Numbered from the stretch's first letter, positions 52,514 through 61,273 are shown. The stretch: DNA of 64,000 nt from Saprospiraceae bacterium (GCA_027488855.1 JAIYAV010000419.1:1-64000), one strand, 5' to 3'. A program made the numbers and translations. The notes: generated by a model not told the origin, from the sequence alone.

Positions 52514-52547
52514 GATGATCAGGCAATTCGTCAATTGCCTGATCATC
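52514..52547. repeat. 15-bp perfect hairpin
   Basis: GATGATCAGGCAATT (52514-52528) pairs with its complement at 52533-52547 around a 4-base loop. It lies between the SRPBCC start and the Spy-like stop, 28 bases from the latter, and could terminate the DUF1800/DUF1501/Spy-like transcript, although no T-run follows on that strand. Confidence 0.7.
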
Positions 52548-52575
52548 AGCAAGCACCAGGAGCCCTGTACTCACC

Positions 52576-52926
52576 TTATTTCTTCCCCTTCTTTGGCCGA
52601 TTGGCCTTCATCGCATCCAGTTTCGCTTTTTGCTCATCGTTCAAGACCACCCGGATTTCTTCTTGCATGGCTTGCAGCAGCGGTGCCATCGCCTCGCGAC
52701 GTGCGGTTTGCTCGGTATTGTTGTCGCGGGCCTCTTTCAGTTTGGGGCGGTAGGTACTCAGTACACCTTTGATTTTGGTTTCTTGATCCGCGGTCAAACT
52801 TAATTTGACCCGCATGGAGTCGAGGTTTGGCAGAGCCCCAGCTCGACCACCTGGCCGCTGTGCGCTCAAACCTAGTGAAAACAAAAGAAAAAAGGCAAAG
52901 ACAAAGCTGATTTTTATCAGTTTCAT
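52576..52926 (-). CDS. Spy/CpxP-like small periplasmic protein
   Basis: A 116-residue exported protein with a signal peptide (cut near LSAQ). The rest is helical with LTxxQ-like motifs: LSLTADQETKIKGVLSTYRPKL and VLNDEQKAKLDAMKANRP. This suits Spy/CpxP-type periplasmic chaperones or metal-resistance proteins. The C terminus is Lys-rich. It starts 19 bases after the DUF1501 stop and is probably co-transcribed with it. Confidence 0.72.
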   Translation of the reverse strand: MKLIKISFVFAFFLLFSLGLSAQRPGGRAGALPNLDSMRVKLSLTADQETKIKGVLSTYRPKLKEARDNNTEQTARREAMAPLLQAMQEEIRVVLNDEQKAKLDAMKANRPKKGKK

Positions 52927-52945
52927 GGAATACTTTTTATCTGAG

Positions 52946-54142
52946 TTAAACAAGTTCTAAACCTTTAAAAGACTGTCCCAAAATTTGAGGAGCTGGCGCA
53001 TCCAGCCAACGATTGAGCACGGTCGTGTAAATATCCCGGAAGTCCACCTGGTATTTCAAGTCCCCATCGTCCAGGTTTTTCAGGTCGGCAGGGCCATTGA
53101 AAAAGCCTGCTTTTTTCAGGTTTCCACCCATCAAGAAGAGGTTGTTGGCGGTGCCATGATCGGTACCCGAGCTAGCATTTTGTTTGACCCGGCGACCAAA
53201 TTCGGAGAAGGTCATGATCAAAACGTCGTTCAGCAAGTTGTTCTGCTTGAGGTCTTGCACAAAAGCCTTCATGGCCTCGGCGTATTGCTGGAGCAGGCGT
53301 TCCTGGCGGTTGCGCTGGTTGGCGTGGGTATCAAAGCCGGTCAAGCTGGCGTAATAAATGCGCGTATCCGTATCGGCAGTGATCAGTTGGGAGATCATCT
53401 TCAGGTCTTTGGCAAACTCACTCTGCGGATAAGCCACCGTAGAGCGATACACCTTGGACTTTTCGAACAAATAATCCGCCGAAGATTGGGTGTCGACCAG
53501 CGTTTTGTATAAGTAGGCCACATTGTCTTCGTGGTGGGCGCTACTCGGTGTTTTGCCTACGGCTTGCAGGATTTTGTTGTCGGTCGTTCGTTTGAGTTGC
53601 GCGGGATCACTCATGGCGAAGCCCCGGCGTTTTTCACCCTTCAGTGCCAAACTCAAGGTATCATCCAGCTCGATGGCCTGATATGGAGAAGCACAACCAG
53701 CACAATTGCTATCGAGGTAGCGCCCCAACCAACCGCTGTTCAGGTATTCCGTACTCTCGCTGGCAGTGTGCCAAATGTCCATGGAACGGAAGTGCGAGCG
53801 ATCGGGGTTGGGGTAACCCACACTGTTGACAATGCTCATCACTCCCTCATCGTACAAACCTTGTAGGGCTTGCAGTGCGGGATTGAACCCCAACTCGTCG
53901 CTCACCTTCAGCACTTCGGTTTTTGGGATGGCGAGATTAGGCCGGTTTTGGTAGTAGAGGTCATTTTGGTAAGGCACGATGGTGTTGAGGCCGTCGTTAC
54001 CGCCCGAAAATTGCACCACTACCAACACTTTACCTGCCCGCCGGGCCATCAATTGGCCGAAGGAAATATCGTTGAGAAAAGCCGGGATCATCATGGCTGT
54101 ACTGGCCAGCGCCGACTGCTTCAGGAAGTTTCTTCTTTTCAT
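52946..54142 (-). CDS. DUF1501 family secreted protein
   Basis: A 398-residue protein with a Tat-like signal (MKRRNFLKQSALASTAMM). The DUF1501 signature VVVQFSGGNDGLNTIVPYQNDLYY, then the RP-LAIP strand, places it in the alkaline-phosphatase-like superfamily. These proteins are almost always encoded beside a DUF1800 gene, as here; the role is unknown. The ATG at 54140-54142 is the right start for the Tat signal. Confidence 0.87.
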   Translation of the reverse strand: MKRRNFLKQSALASTAMMIPAFLNDISFGQLMARRAGKVLVVVQFSGGNDGLNTIVPYQNDLYYQNRPNLAIPKTEVLKVSDELGFNPALQALQGLYDEGVMSIVNSVGYPNPDRSHFRSMDIWHTASESTEYLNSGWLGRYLDSNCAGCASPYQAIELDDTLSLALKGEKRRGFAMSDPAQLKRTTDNKILQAVGKTPSSAHHEDNVAYLYKTLVDTQSSADYLFEKSKVYRSTVAYPQSEFAKDLKMISQLITADTDTRIYYASLTGFDTHANQRNRQERLLQQYAEAMKAFVQDLKQNNLLNDVLIMTFSEFGRRVKQNASSGTDHGTANNLFLMGGNLKKAGFFNGPADLKNLDDGDLKYQVDFRDIYTTVLNRWLDAPAPQILGQSFKGLELV

Positions 54143-54152
54143 TTTAAATTTA

Positions 54153-54228
54153 GTTGAGGGGTTGAGAAGTTGAGAAGTTGAGTGTCGCTCACAGTAGCCA
54201 AAACACCTCAACTTCTCAACTCCTCAAC
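54153..54228. repeat. GTTGA-word long hairpin, copy 2
   Basis: An inverted repeat of about 27 bases per arm, built from GTTGAGAA words, with a 20-base loop. It separates DUF1800 from DUF1501 and ends 6 bases from the DUF1800 stop. Confidence 0.78.
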
Positions 54229-54233
54229 TTTTA

Positions 54234-55616
54234 TTAACACATTTGATATTCCGGCAAAGTCATCAATCGCATGGTCAGTTGGCGAATGATGCTTTCACGG
54301 TCGCTTGCGGGCAATTCCTTGGTATAGTTTTCGATCGGCAGGGCAGTGGGCGTTAGCAGCAGGTATTTGGCCAGTTCGGTGGCAATTTCGCTGCTGTTGT
54401 TGCCTTTGATGCTGGCACTTAAGGGCTGGAGATTGACGGTATTGCTCAAGCGGCGATTGCCTTTTTCCCGCCCTTCATCCTCAAATTCGCCCTTGGTGCG
54501 CAGGCTGAACTCAGTTGAATTGAACAAATACCCCGGCAAGTTCAGGCGCAACATCAAGGTCGAATTGTCTATCCAGGTTTTGCCGCCCGGCCAACCCGCT
54601 ACGTTGGGTGGGTTGAAAAGAATTTGACCCAAGGCTCGTTGGATGAACAACATCCCCATCGGTTGGTCAAACTTCAACTCCACGCTGCGCATCAACCCTG
54701 CGGTGAATTCAATCGGCGACTTGATGCGATTGCCCATGTTTTTAGCTGCATAAAACCAATCGCTGCTTAAGATGCTTTGCATCAACTTGCCAATGTCGTA
54801 ACCCGACTGGAAAAACTGCTTGCTGAGGGTCGACCCTAGCGTTTCATCCACCTGATCGTTGACGAAATGCCGATAAATTTTGCGCACGATGAACTGAGCG
54901 GTTTCGGGCTTTTCCAGGATGATGTTGATGATGTCTTTGCCGTCGTAAGTGCCTGTTTTGCCAAAAAAAGTCTTGCTGCCATAGTCGTGCCACATCGGGC
55001 GAAAGATGTAGTCGCCCCGCAAATCGCTGGACCAACCCGTAAAGGCGCGAGCGGCTTCCTTAATGTCCTTTTCGGTGTAATTGCCGCGCCCCAGGGTGAA
55101 GAGTTCCATCAGTTCGCGGGCGAAGTTTTCATTGGGTTTTTCCTTGCGGTTTTGTTGGTTATTCAGGTAACGAATCATGGCCGGGTCTTGGGCGATGGCC
55201 AGTACCATGTCGCGGAAATTGCCCAGGGCATGTTTGCGCAGGGTATTCAGGTATTGGATGCCCAATTTGCCGAAGTCGGGTTTGCAGGCGAAGTGGCCGT
55301 GCCAAAAGAAGGTCATCCGTTCCAGCAGGGCACTTTCTTTGGGGTTGGCCATGCGGTTGACCCAATTGACGTTGTATTCAAAAATGCGGCGTTTTTCATC
55401 GCGCAGCATTTGTTCGAACATTTCGCGGTTTTCCCGCTTTTTTTCCATGTCTTCAGGCAAACCCATTTCTGCCACGGGCAGACTCACTTGCGCCTGACGA
55501 GCTTGCGCGAACAACTCATCGATGGCCTTGCTGATGGGCCAGTCTTTTTTTTGTTGCCACTCTGTAGGGCTGAGGCCAAAACCCGCGCGCCAGTAGAGGT
55601 GTTTTATCTTTTCCAT
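54234..55616 (-). CDS. DUF1800 family protein
   Basis: A 460-residue protein of the DUF1800 family: HLYWRAGFGLSPTEW at the start, then WHGHFACKPDFGK, LMELFTLGRGNYTEKDIKEAARAFTGW, and a terminal VAGWPGGKTWIDNSTLMLRLN. No signal peptide is evident, unlike its DUF1501 partner, so export may rely on the partner. Function unknown. It is the first gene of the leftward cluster. Confidence 0.87.
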   Translation of the reverse strand: MEKIKHLYWRAGFGLSPTEWQQKKDWPISKAIDELFAQARQAQVSLPVAEMGLPEDMEKKRENREMFEQMLRDEKRRIFEYNVNWVNRMANPKESALLERMTFFWHGHFACKPDFGKLGIQYLNTLRKHALGNFRDMVLAIAQDPAMIRYLNNQQNRKEKPNENFARELMELFTLGRGNYTEKDIKEAARAFTGWSSDLRGDYIFRPMWHDYGSKTFFGKTGTYDGKDIINIILEKPETAQFIVRKIYRHFVNDQVDETLGSTLSKQFFQSGYDIGKLMQSILSSDWFYAAKNMGNRIKSPIEFTAGLMRSVELKFDQPMGMLFIQRALGQILFNPPNVAGWPGGKTWIDNSTLMLRLNLPGYLFNSTEFSLRTKGEFEDEGREKGNRRLSNTVNLQPLSASIKGNNSSEIATELAKYLLLTPTALPIENYTKELPASDRESIIRQLTMRLMTLPEYQMC

Positions 55617-55746
55617 GTCCGCAATTTGTATTTGTGATGGCTTTGACCTTGGATAAGATACAGGGTTTAATCCAAAAACCTTAAAGGGTTGTTAAAAATG
55701 GGCACTTATCATTAAAGTACGTTTAGCATAGAGTTGGTTTTTTATG

Positions 55747-55754
55747 TAATTTTG
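55747..55754 (+). promoter_or_regulatory. -7 element of the XisH-XisI promoter
   Basis: TAATTTTG matches TAnnTTTG, 17 bases before the xisH start at 55772. An upstream TTA, rather than TTG, lies about 21 bases before it, so the -33 part is weak. Confidence 0.4.
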
Positions 55755-55771
55755 AGCACAATTGCAAATGT

Positions 55772-56188
55772 ATGGCAAAGGATTTGTACCATGAACATGT
55801 GCGTGAAGCTCTTATTGTTGATGGTTGGAGCATAACTCACGACCCCTACTATTTAGATTTGGACGATCGAGCGCCGATGGAAATCGATCTAGGAGCTGAA
55901 AAGTTACTTTGTGCAGAAAGAGGGACGGAACAGATTCTAGTGGAGGTAAAAAGCTTTATTAATCGCTCGCTTACCTATGATTTTCACCAAGCTTATGGTC
56001 AATTTAGAATATATAGGAGGGGAGTAGCAAAGGTAGCGCCTGAGCTAATTTTGTTTATGGCTATTCCAGAAGACGCTTATATTGAATTGCAAACTAGACC
56101 CTTTTACATGGAACTTATCGCGGAAGAAGACATCAAGCTTTTGGTTTTTAATCCATTGACTAAAAGAATTTCATCATGGATACACTGA
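55772..56188 (+). CDS. xisH: XisH-like protein (fdxN element excision controlling factor)
   Basis: A 138-residue protein matching XisH: AKDLYHEHVREALIVDGWSITHDPYYL at the start, then the nuclease-like core EIDLGAEKLLCAERG ... QILVEVKSF and the C-terminal LLVFNPLTKRISSWI. XisH and XisI are needed for fdxN element excision in heterocystous cyanobacteria, but most XisHI pairs in other bacteria have no such element. The PD-(D/E)xK-like fold suggests a nuclease. The gene overlaps xisI by 13 bases. Confidence 0.9.
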   Translation: MAKDLYHEHVREALIVDGWSITHDPYYLDLDDRAPMEIDLGAEKLLCAERGTEQILVEVKSFINRSLTYDFHQAYGQFRIYRRGVAKVAPELILFMAIPEDAYIELQTRPFYMELIAEEDIKLLVFNPLTKRISSWIH

Positions 56189-56520
56189 ATGAATTTCGGG
56201 ATATAATCAAAGAAATTTTAACAGAATATGCTCAAACACGCATACCTGTTAATAACCCAAATCCGGGTTATCAATTGATCTTTGATGAAGAAAGGGATAG
56301 TTATTTGCTCTATCGTACTGGCTGGAAGGAAGAGCTCAAGCGGATTCATTTTTGCGTTTTTCATCTTGATATAAAGGAAGGAAAAATCTGGGTACAAGAA
56401 GATGCCACTGACTATGATATTGTGGACGTACTGGAATCAAAAGGAATTCCAAAAGAAAGTATAGTGCTGGCGTTTCAGGCACCATACAAAAGACCTTTTT
56501 CTGGATACGCTATTTCATAA
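56176..56520 (+). CDS. xisI: XisI-like protein
   Basis: A 114-residue protein matching XisI: FRDIIKEILTEYAQTRIPVNNPNPGYQLIFDEERDSYLLYRTGW, then RIHFCVFHLDIKEGKIWVQEDATDYDIVDVLESKGIPKESIVLAFQ. It is the standard partner of XisH. It starts within the end of xisH (13-base overlap), so the two are translated together. XisHI pairs are frequent in cyanobacteria and move between genomes. Confidence 0.9.
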   Translation: MDTLNEFRDIIKEILTEYAQTRIPVNNPNPGYQLIFDEERDSYLLYRTGWKEELKRIHFCVFHLDIKEGKIWVQEDATDYDIVDVLESKGIPKESIVLAFQAPYKRPFSGYAIS

Positions 56521-56548
56521 GCTCTGGTTCTGCTTCAAAACGCTACTC

Positions 56549-57103
56549 ATGAAAAATTTTCGACACCCTTGTACTTTAATAATCTTAGGTATTTCGACAC
56601 TATTCTGCGCCTGTGGGTCGAAACCAAACGGTATTAATACTGCCACCCAGGCCCAACTCATCAGTACCCTGGGTCAATTGGAAAGCCAATTGCGCCAAAG
56701 CACTGAAAGCACCCTGGATACCGCCAAAATCAATACCTTTGTACAAAACGCCGAGATCTTGGCCGAGCGTTTTCCTCAGGACTCCCTCGCACCTTTGTAC
56801 TTGTTCAAGGCTGCGGAGTTGCGCCACGCCAGCGGGAAATGGGCCGAGGCGATTGATCTTTGGGGTACGGTAGATGCAAAATTCAAAAACTACCAACGCA
56901 GCCCCGAGGCTTTATTCATGCAGGGCTTTGTGTCCGAAAATGACTTGCAAAATCGAAAACAAGCCATTCGATATTATGAGGTGTTTTTGGCAAAATATCC
57001 CGAGCATCCTATGGCTGAAGACGCCAGAGCTTTGATTGAAAACCTCAAAAAAGGCATCACCGATCAGGAACTGATCGAACAATTTGAACAACAGCAACAA
57101 TAG
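56549..57103 (+). CDS. TPR-like lipoprotein
   Basis: A 184-residue lipoprotein (lipobox LFCAC near 19-23) with helical repeats: YLFKAAELRHASGKWAEAIDLWGTVDAKF and PEALFMQGFVSENDLQNRKQAIRYYEVFLAKYPEHPMAEDARALIE, which resemble Tol-Pal/YbgF- or BamD-type TPR units. It could be part of an envelope-assembly complex. The next gene starts 61 bases downstream. Confidence 0.75.
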   Translation: MKNFRHPCTLIILGISTLFCACGSKPNGINTATQAQLISTLGQLESQLRQSTESTLDTAKINTFVQNAEILAERFPQDSLAPLYLFKAAELRHASGKWAEAIDLWGTVDAKFKNYQRSPEALFMQGFVSENDLQNRKQAIRYYEVFLAKYPEHPMAEDARALIENLKKGITDQELIEQFEQQQQ

Positions 57104-57164
57104 TTTTGTATACAGCACGGGTAAAGGCGTAAAACCCAACACCGTGAAATTTAAAATCATTCCT

Positions 57165-58340
57165 ATGAAGAAGATATGCTCCACTCTGGTCGTTTTTTTC
57201 GCCCTGATCGGTTTTGTAGCGGCGCAAGGCATTGAGTTTTTCCACGGTACCTGGGTAGAAGCCCTGGCCGAAGCCAAAAAGCAGGAAAAACCCATTTTTG
57301 TCGATGCCTACACCACCTGGTGCGGCCCCTGCCAAATGATGTCCAAAAACGTGTTTACCCATGCTGACGTCGGCGCTTTTTTTAATGAAAACTTCATCAG
57401 CATGAAGATTGACATGGAAAAGCCAGAAGGGGAAAAATTTCAAAAAGCCTATCCGGTTTCGGCCTATCCTACCTTGCTGTTCATCGGCAACGATGGCAAA
57501 GTGATCAAAAAAGTGGTGGGTGCCAAGCAGGTGGAAGACTTCATCAAAGAAGGCAAAAGTGCCCTGGGTCGGGTAGAAAATAGTGAAGCTTTCGCAGAGG
57601 CTTACGAAAAAGGAGACCGCAGTCCCGAGCTGGTGTACAAATACGTACGCGCCATGTCGCGGAATGGCAAGCCCAATCCCCGTGTGGTGAACGATTATTT
57701 GCGGACCCAAAAAGACCTTAACTCCGAGCTAAGTCGCAAAATCATTTACGAAGGCACCTCCGAAGCAGACAGCAAAGCATTTGAACTGCTGGTGCAACAA
57801 CGCAAGGAAATTGCCGCCCTGATTGGTGGTGAAGACGCGGTAAACTCCAAAATTTACGGTGCCTGCAAAGCCACTGCTCAGAAGGCCATCACCATGCAAA
57901 ACGATGACCTGCTCAAAGAGGCCAAGAAAAAGATGCAAACGCATATTCCTGCCCGTGCCGCAGCGTTTTCCGCCCGGATGGACATGGAAATGGCCACCAA
58001 GCAGGAAAATGATAAGGATTACCTGAAAGCCGCCAAAGCTTATGCCAAAGCTGCCGACAGCGAACCGCTTACCGAAATGCGCACAGTAGCCTCCGATCTG
58101 AAAAAGCGCAGTGCGGAGCAAGCGGATGCCCTGGATGTTGCCATCGACTTGATGAAAACCGCTTCTGAAAAAAGTGAGCAGTCCATCTACACCCTTAGCT
58201 ATGCCGACCTGCTGCTGACCAAAGGTAAACTGGCCGAAGCCAAAGCTGCTGTGGCCAAAGCAATGAAACTGGCCGAGAAAGAAGGCGACGACAGTATGCA
58301 GCGGGCAAAAATGGTTTTTGACAAATTGTCAACGCCATAG
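57165..58340 (+). CDS. Exported thioredoxin-like protein with long helical C terminus
   Basis: A 391-residue protein with a signal peptide (cut near FVAAQ) and a thioredoxin-like domain: the redox motif CGPC is Cys53-Cys56 (WCGPCQMMSKNVF), followed by YPTLLFIGNDGKVIKKVVG. The remaining about 250 residues are helical with TPR-like pairs (AKAYAKAADSEPLTEMRTVASDLK, LTKGKLAEAKAAVAKAMKLAEKEGDD). It should act as a periplasmic disulfide reductase or isomerase bound to a partner through the helices. The ATG at 57165 gives the signal peptide. Confidence 0.82.
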   Translation: MKKICSTLVVFFALIGFVAAQGIEFFHGTWVEALAEAKKQEKPIFVDAYTTWCGPCQMMSKNVFTHADVGAFFNENFISMKIDMEKPEGEKFQKAYPVSAYPTLLFIGNDGKVIKKVVGAKQVEDFIKEGKSALGRVENSEAFAEAYEKGDRSPELVYKYVRAMSRNGKPNPRVVNDYLRTQKDLNSELSRKIIYEGTSEADSKAFELLVQQRKEIAALIGGEDAVNSKIYGACKATAQKAITMQNDDLLKEAKKKMQTHIPARAAAFSARMDMEMATKQENDKDYLKAAKAYAKAADSEPLTEMRTVASDLKKRSAEQADALDVAIDLMKTASEKSEQSIYTLSYADLLLTKGKLAEAKAAVAKAMKLAEKEGDDSMQRAKMVFDKLSTP

Positions 58341-58367
58341 GGAAAGCCCTTGAAAAGATAACTGGCG

Positions 58368-58493
58368 CTGGTACAAGTCTCCAGACTTGTACCATTATTG
58401 ACACGTCTCTGACGTGTGTTGCTCAGTATTTTCGCGTTGCGCATGCGTCAGAGACGCGAAAATGCTGGTACAAGTCTTGAGACTTGTACCAGC
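58368..58493. repeat. Nested hairpins between the thioredoxin-like gene and thiL
   Basis: Two palindromes of TGGTACAAGTCT type (58368-58394 and 58464-58493, the latter a perfect 14-base stem with a 2-base loop) flank ACACGTCTCTGACGTGT and a TTTTCGCGT/ACGCGAAAA stem. The set reads as a stack of hairpins with related words in both orientations. Confidence 0.8.
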
Positions 58494-58534
58494 TAAACCA
58501 TCTAAACCCAGTTTTGAACCAGCTAATCAACTCC

Positions 58535-59572
58535 ATGCAAGATCAACAAGTACCACGTACCGATATAGGCACTTTGGGCGAATTCGGTCTAATCGACCAT
58601 TTGACCCGTCAATTTCCCCTGGAAAATGCCTCTTCCCTGAAAGGAGTAGGCGATGATGCCGCCGTAATTGACAACACGGGTTTTTTAACCGTAGTGTCGA
58701 CCGACATGCTCGTCGAAGGCATCCACTTTGACTTGATGTACACCCCGCTCAAACACCTGGGCTACAAATCCATTACCGTCAACCTCTCGGACATTTATGC
58801 CATGAATGCCCAGCCCAAGCAGGTGACGGTCAGCATTGCCATGTCCAATCGTTTTTCGCTGGAAGCAGTGGAAGAGATTTACGAGGGCATGCGCCTGGCT
58901 TGTAAGCACTACGGCGTCGACCTGGTGGGCGGCGATACCAGTTCGTCCAACAAGGGTTTAATTTTGTCCATCACCGCCATCGGTCAAGGTACCGCTGAGA
59001 AATTAGCCTACCGCAACACCGCCAAAGTAGGCGACCTCATTTGTGTCACCGGCGACCTGGGAGCAGCCTACTTGGGCTTACAAATACTAGAGCGGGAAAA
59101 ACAAATTTTCCTTGACAGCCCCGGCGTCCAGCCCGATCTGGAAGCGCAAGACTACATCATTGGCCGCCAATTGAAGCCCGAAGCGCGCAAGGATGTGATC
59201 GAGATGTTTGAAAAAAACCAACTGGTGCCTACGGCAATGATTGACATTTCGGATGGCTTGGCTTCGGAGTTGTTCCACATTTGTAAGCAATCGGGCGTAG
59301 GTGCCTACCTGGAAGAATCGGGCATTCCGATCCATCCTGATACGCAGATGCAGGCCATCAAATTCGGGCTCGACCCGGCCACTTGTGCGCTGAATGGTGG
59401 CGAAGATTATGAATTGCTCTTCACCATCAATCCGAAGGATGTGGATAAAATCCGCTTCTTACCGGACATCTACATTGCAGGCGAAATTGTGGAGGCGAAG
59501 GATGGTTTGAAGTTGCATACGAAGGGTGGGAATATCCATCCGCTGAAGGCGCAGGGCTGGCAGCATATGTAG
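58535..59572 (+). CDS. thiL: Thiamine-monophosphate kinase
   Basis: A 345-residue ThiL: GEFGLIDHLTR at the start, SLKGVGDDAAVID (the Mg-ATP site), DMLVEGIHFDL, DIYAMNAQPKQV, and GGDTSSS. It phosphorylates thiamine phosphate to thiamine diphosphate. The ATG at 58535 is chosen; the frame extends upstream into the hairpin region. A single gene. Confidence 0.93.
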   Translation: MQDQQVPRTDIGTLGEFGLIDHLTRQFPLENASSLKGVGDDAAVIDNTGFLTVVSTDMLVEGIHFDLMYTPLKHLGYKSITVNLSDIYAMNAQPKQVTVSIAMSNRFSLEAVEEIYEGMRLACKHYGVDLVGGDTSSSNKGLILSITAIGQGTAEKLAYRNTAKVGDLICVTGDLGAAYLGLQILEREKQIFLDSPGVQPDLEAQDYIIGRQLKPEARKDVIEMFEKNQLVPTAMIDISDGLASELFHICKQSGVGAYLEESGIPIHPDTQMQAIKFGLDPATCALNGGEDYELLFTINPKDVDKIRFLPDIYIAGEIVEAKDGLKLHTKGGNIHPLKAQGWQHM

Positions 59573-59643
59573 TTTTGCTAATTTTTTGTCTGGAATAGGG
59601 GTGCCACAACAACTTTAGCATCTTACTTCCAAACAAGCAAGCA

Positions 59644-60231
59644 ATGAAAAAAATACTGATCCTGACTTTGGGCCTTTTTGCCGCAGGAGCAATGTACGCC
59701 CAGCGTGAAGAAACCCTTTTCAATCAAACCCGTCTGGACTTGACCGGTTTTTGGTTTTCGGATAGCCACAACTTTACTTTCCTCGACGAAGATACCGAGT
59801 ATTTTTCCGGTGGGAATTTTGCCTTTGAATTTGGCCGCTCCCTGATGGTGGGTTGGGCCTGGCAACGGATGAAGGACAGCTACCCCCTACCTACCGAAAA
59901 TGGCGTGTATGACCTGCGTCACCGTGGAGTTTTAATTGGTTACGCGCCAGCCACCTCCAAAGTCCTCCATCCTTACATGAGTGCTGTAATCGGTGGTGGT
60001 CGCATCGAATTTGACGACAACAACTCCTTGAGCCGCGATCGGGTCTTTGTGCTTCAACCTGCCGTGGGCCTGGAAGTGAATGTATTCCGCTGGTTCCGGA
60101 TTGGTGCCGAAGGTGGCTACCGCCTGGTGAGTGATGTCGATGGAGGTGGGCTGCAAAGCAGTGATGTATCGAAACCTTTTGCGCAGTTGCAATTGCGGTT
60201 TGGATATTCTTGGGGGAACTCGTGGAGGTAG
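59644..60231 (+). CDS. Small outer-membrane beta-barrel-like protein
   Basis: A 195-residue protein with a signal peptide (cut near MYAQR) and eight strands of alternating aromatic residues, ending in FAQLQLRFGYSWG, a barrel-type last strand. Similar small porin-like proteins are common in Bacteroidota; no specific family is assigned. It is separate from thiL by 71 bases and followed by a 39-bp hairpin. Confidence 0.72.
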   Translation: MKKILILTLGLFAAGAMYAQREETLFNQTRLDLTGFWFSDSHNFTFLDEDTEYFSGGNFAFEFGRSLMVGWAWQRMKDSYPLPTENGVYDLRHRGVLIGYAPATSKVLHPYMSAVIGGGRIEFDDNNSLSRDRVFVLQPAVGLEVNVFRWFRIGAEGGYRLVSDVDGGGLQSSDVSKPFAQLQLRFGYSWGNSWR

Positions 60232-60262
60232 GTTGATCACAGTTTACCAAATCGACACTTTT

Positions 60263-60356
60263 TAGCACAAAGGGCACCAAGGCAGCACAAAGGACACAAA
60301 GTTAGACGTTGACGTCGCTTTGTGTCCTTTGTGCTGCCTTGGTGCCCTTTGTGCTA
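60263..60356. repeat. CACAAAG-family perfect 39-bp hairpin
   Basis: Arms 60263-60301 and 60318-60356 are exact reverse complements over 39 bases with a 16-base loop (TTAGACGTTGACGTCG). The loop motif and the CACAAAGG words are shared with the MITE-like copies at 15724 and 62215, but the ends differ, so it is a shorter relative. It lies between convergent genes, 31 bases after one stop and 19 before the other. Confidence 0.92.
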
Positions 60357-60375
60357 ATTATTTTGTGTAAAAGCG

Positions 60376-61137
60376 TTACTTCGCCACCACCACCATCTTC
60401 TTCGTCTCCGTAAAATTGGTGGTTTCCAGCGTATAATTCATCACACCGGATGTTTTGATGTCGCTTTGTTTCAGCAGAAATTGCTGTTGGCCTTTGCCAA
60501 AATCTCCCTGGGTGCGGAACAGTACCTTTCCTTCCACATTGCGCACCACCAAAGTAGCCTTCGCTGCTGCGGGCAAATAAAATGTAATCACCGTTTCATC
60601 GCTGAATGGATTGGGACTGTTTTGGAACAACAGCGCCTTGTCGCCCTGCTTTACCGCTGACTTGAAATTCAGGCTGATGCCCACCTGTTCATCATTCGTG
60701 GTGTAGGCTTCCATTGCCGTGGGGCGGCTTTGCAATCCCAGAATTTTGCTGAGTGGAATATCCTTGCGGCTATTGATTTTCAAGGTAAACAACACCTCGT
60801 TCAATTTTTCTTTGGGCAGTGGAGAAGATATATTCCAGCTACTGGTGATGAGGCCATTTTTTGGGAAAAAACCAAAGTTGTCTTCCTTCAAAATACCGCC
60901 CTCAATGCCCGTCAATTCAGCAACGGTGGGATCGATAAAAATGGAAAACTGAAAACCTTGCACCATGCCCAAATTGGCAGCGGTAACAGGGATTTCATAA
61001 CTTTGGCCAGCCTTTAGTTCTTGTTCGGGTGCGCTCAGTTCGAGGTCGCGTGCTGTCCGTTTGTCGGCCAATTTTTGGGCCTGCAGTCCCAGACCAAAAC
61101 TGCTCAGGAGGAGCAAAAGCAAGATGGATTTTTTCAT
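60376..61137 (-). CDS. Secreted cohesin-like domain protein with T9SS sorting domain
   Basis: A 253-residue protein with a signal peptide (to LQAQ), a beta-sandwich of cohesin type (QSYEIPVTAANLGMVQGFQFSIFIDPTVAELTGIEGG), and a C-terminal type IX secretion sorting domain (NSPNPFSDETVITFYLP ... KATLVVRNVEGK). It should be secreted and held on the surface; a binding partner is unknown. A single gene. Confidence 0.85.
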   Translation of the reverse strand: MKKSILLLLLLSSFGLGLQAQKLADKRTARDLELSAPEQELKAGQSYEIPVTAANLGMVQGFQFSIFIDPTVAELTGIEGGILKEDNFGFFPKNGLITSSWNISSPLPKEKLNEVLFTLKINSRKDIPLSKILGLQSRPTAMEAYTTNDEQVGISLNFKSAVKQGDKALLFQNSPNPFSDETVITFYLPAAAKATLVVRNVEGKVLFRTQGDFGKGQQQFLLKQSDIKTSGVMNYTLETTNFTETKKMVVVAK

Positions 61138-61273
61138 GGTCGTATGATTTGTAGCTTTTAGATTTTCAATCGAGCGTTTGCAAATTTAGGGCAAAAAAAT
61201 TAAAGCTGCTGAAACTTAACTATTACTAGTACGGTTTTTTCTGCGAATCACAAATCTTTTGTACTCTTGCCCA

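Noticed and set aside
58341..58535. TPP riboswitch in front of thiL
   Set aside because: The conserved CUGAGA and ACYUGA cores were not found; the region is made of palindromes.
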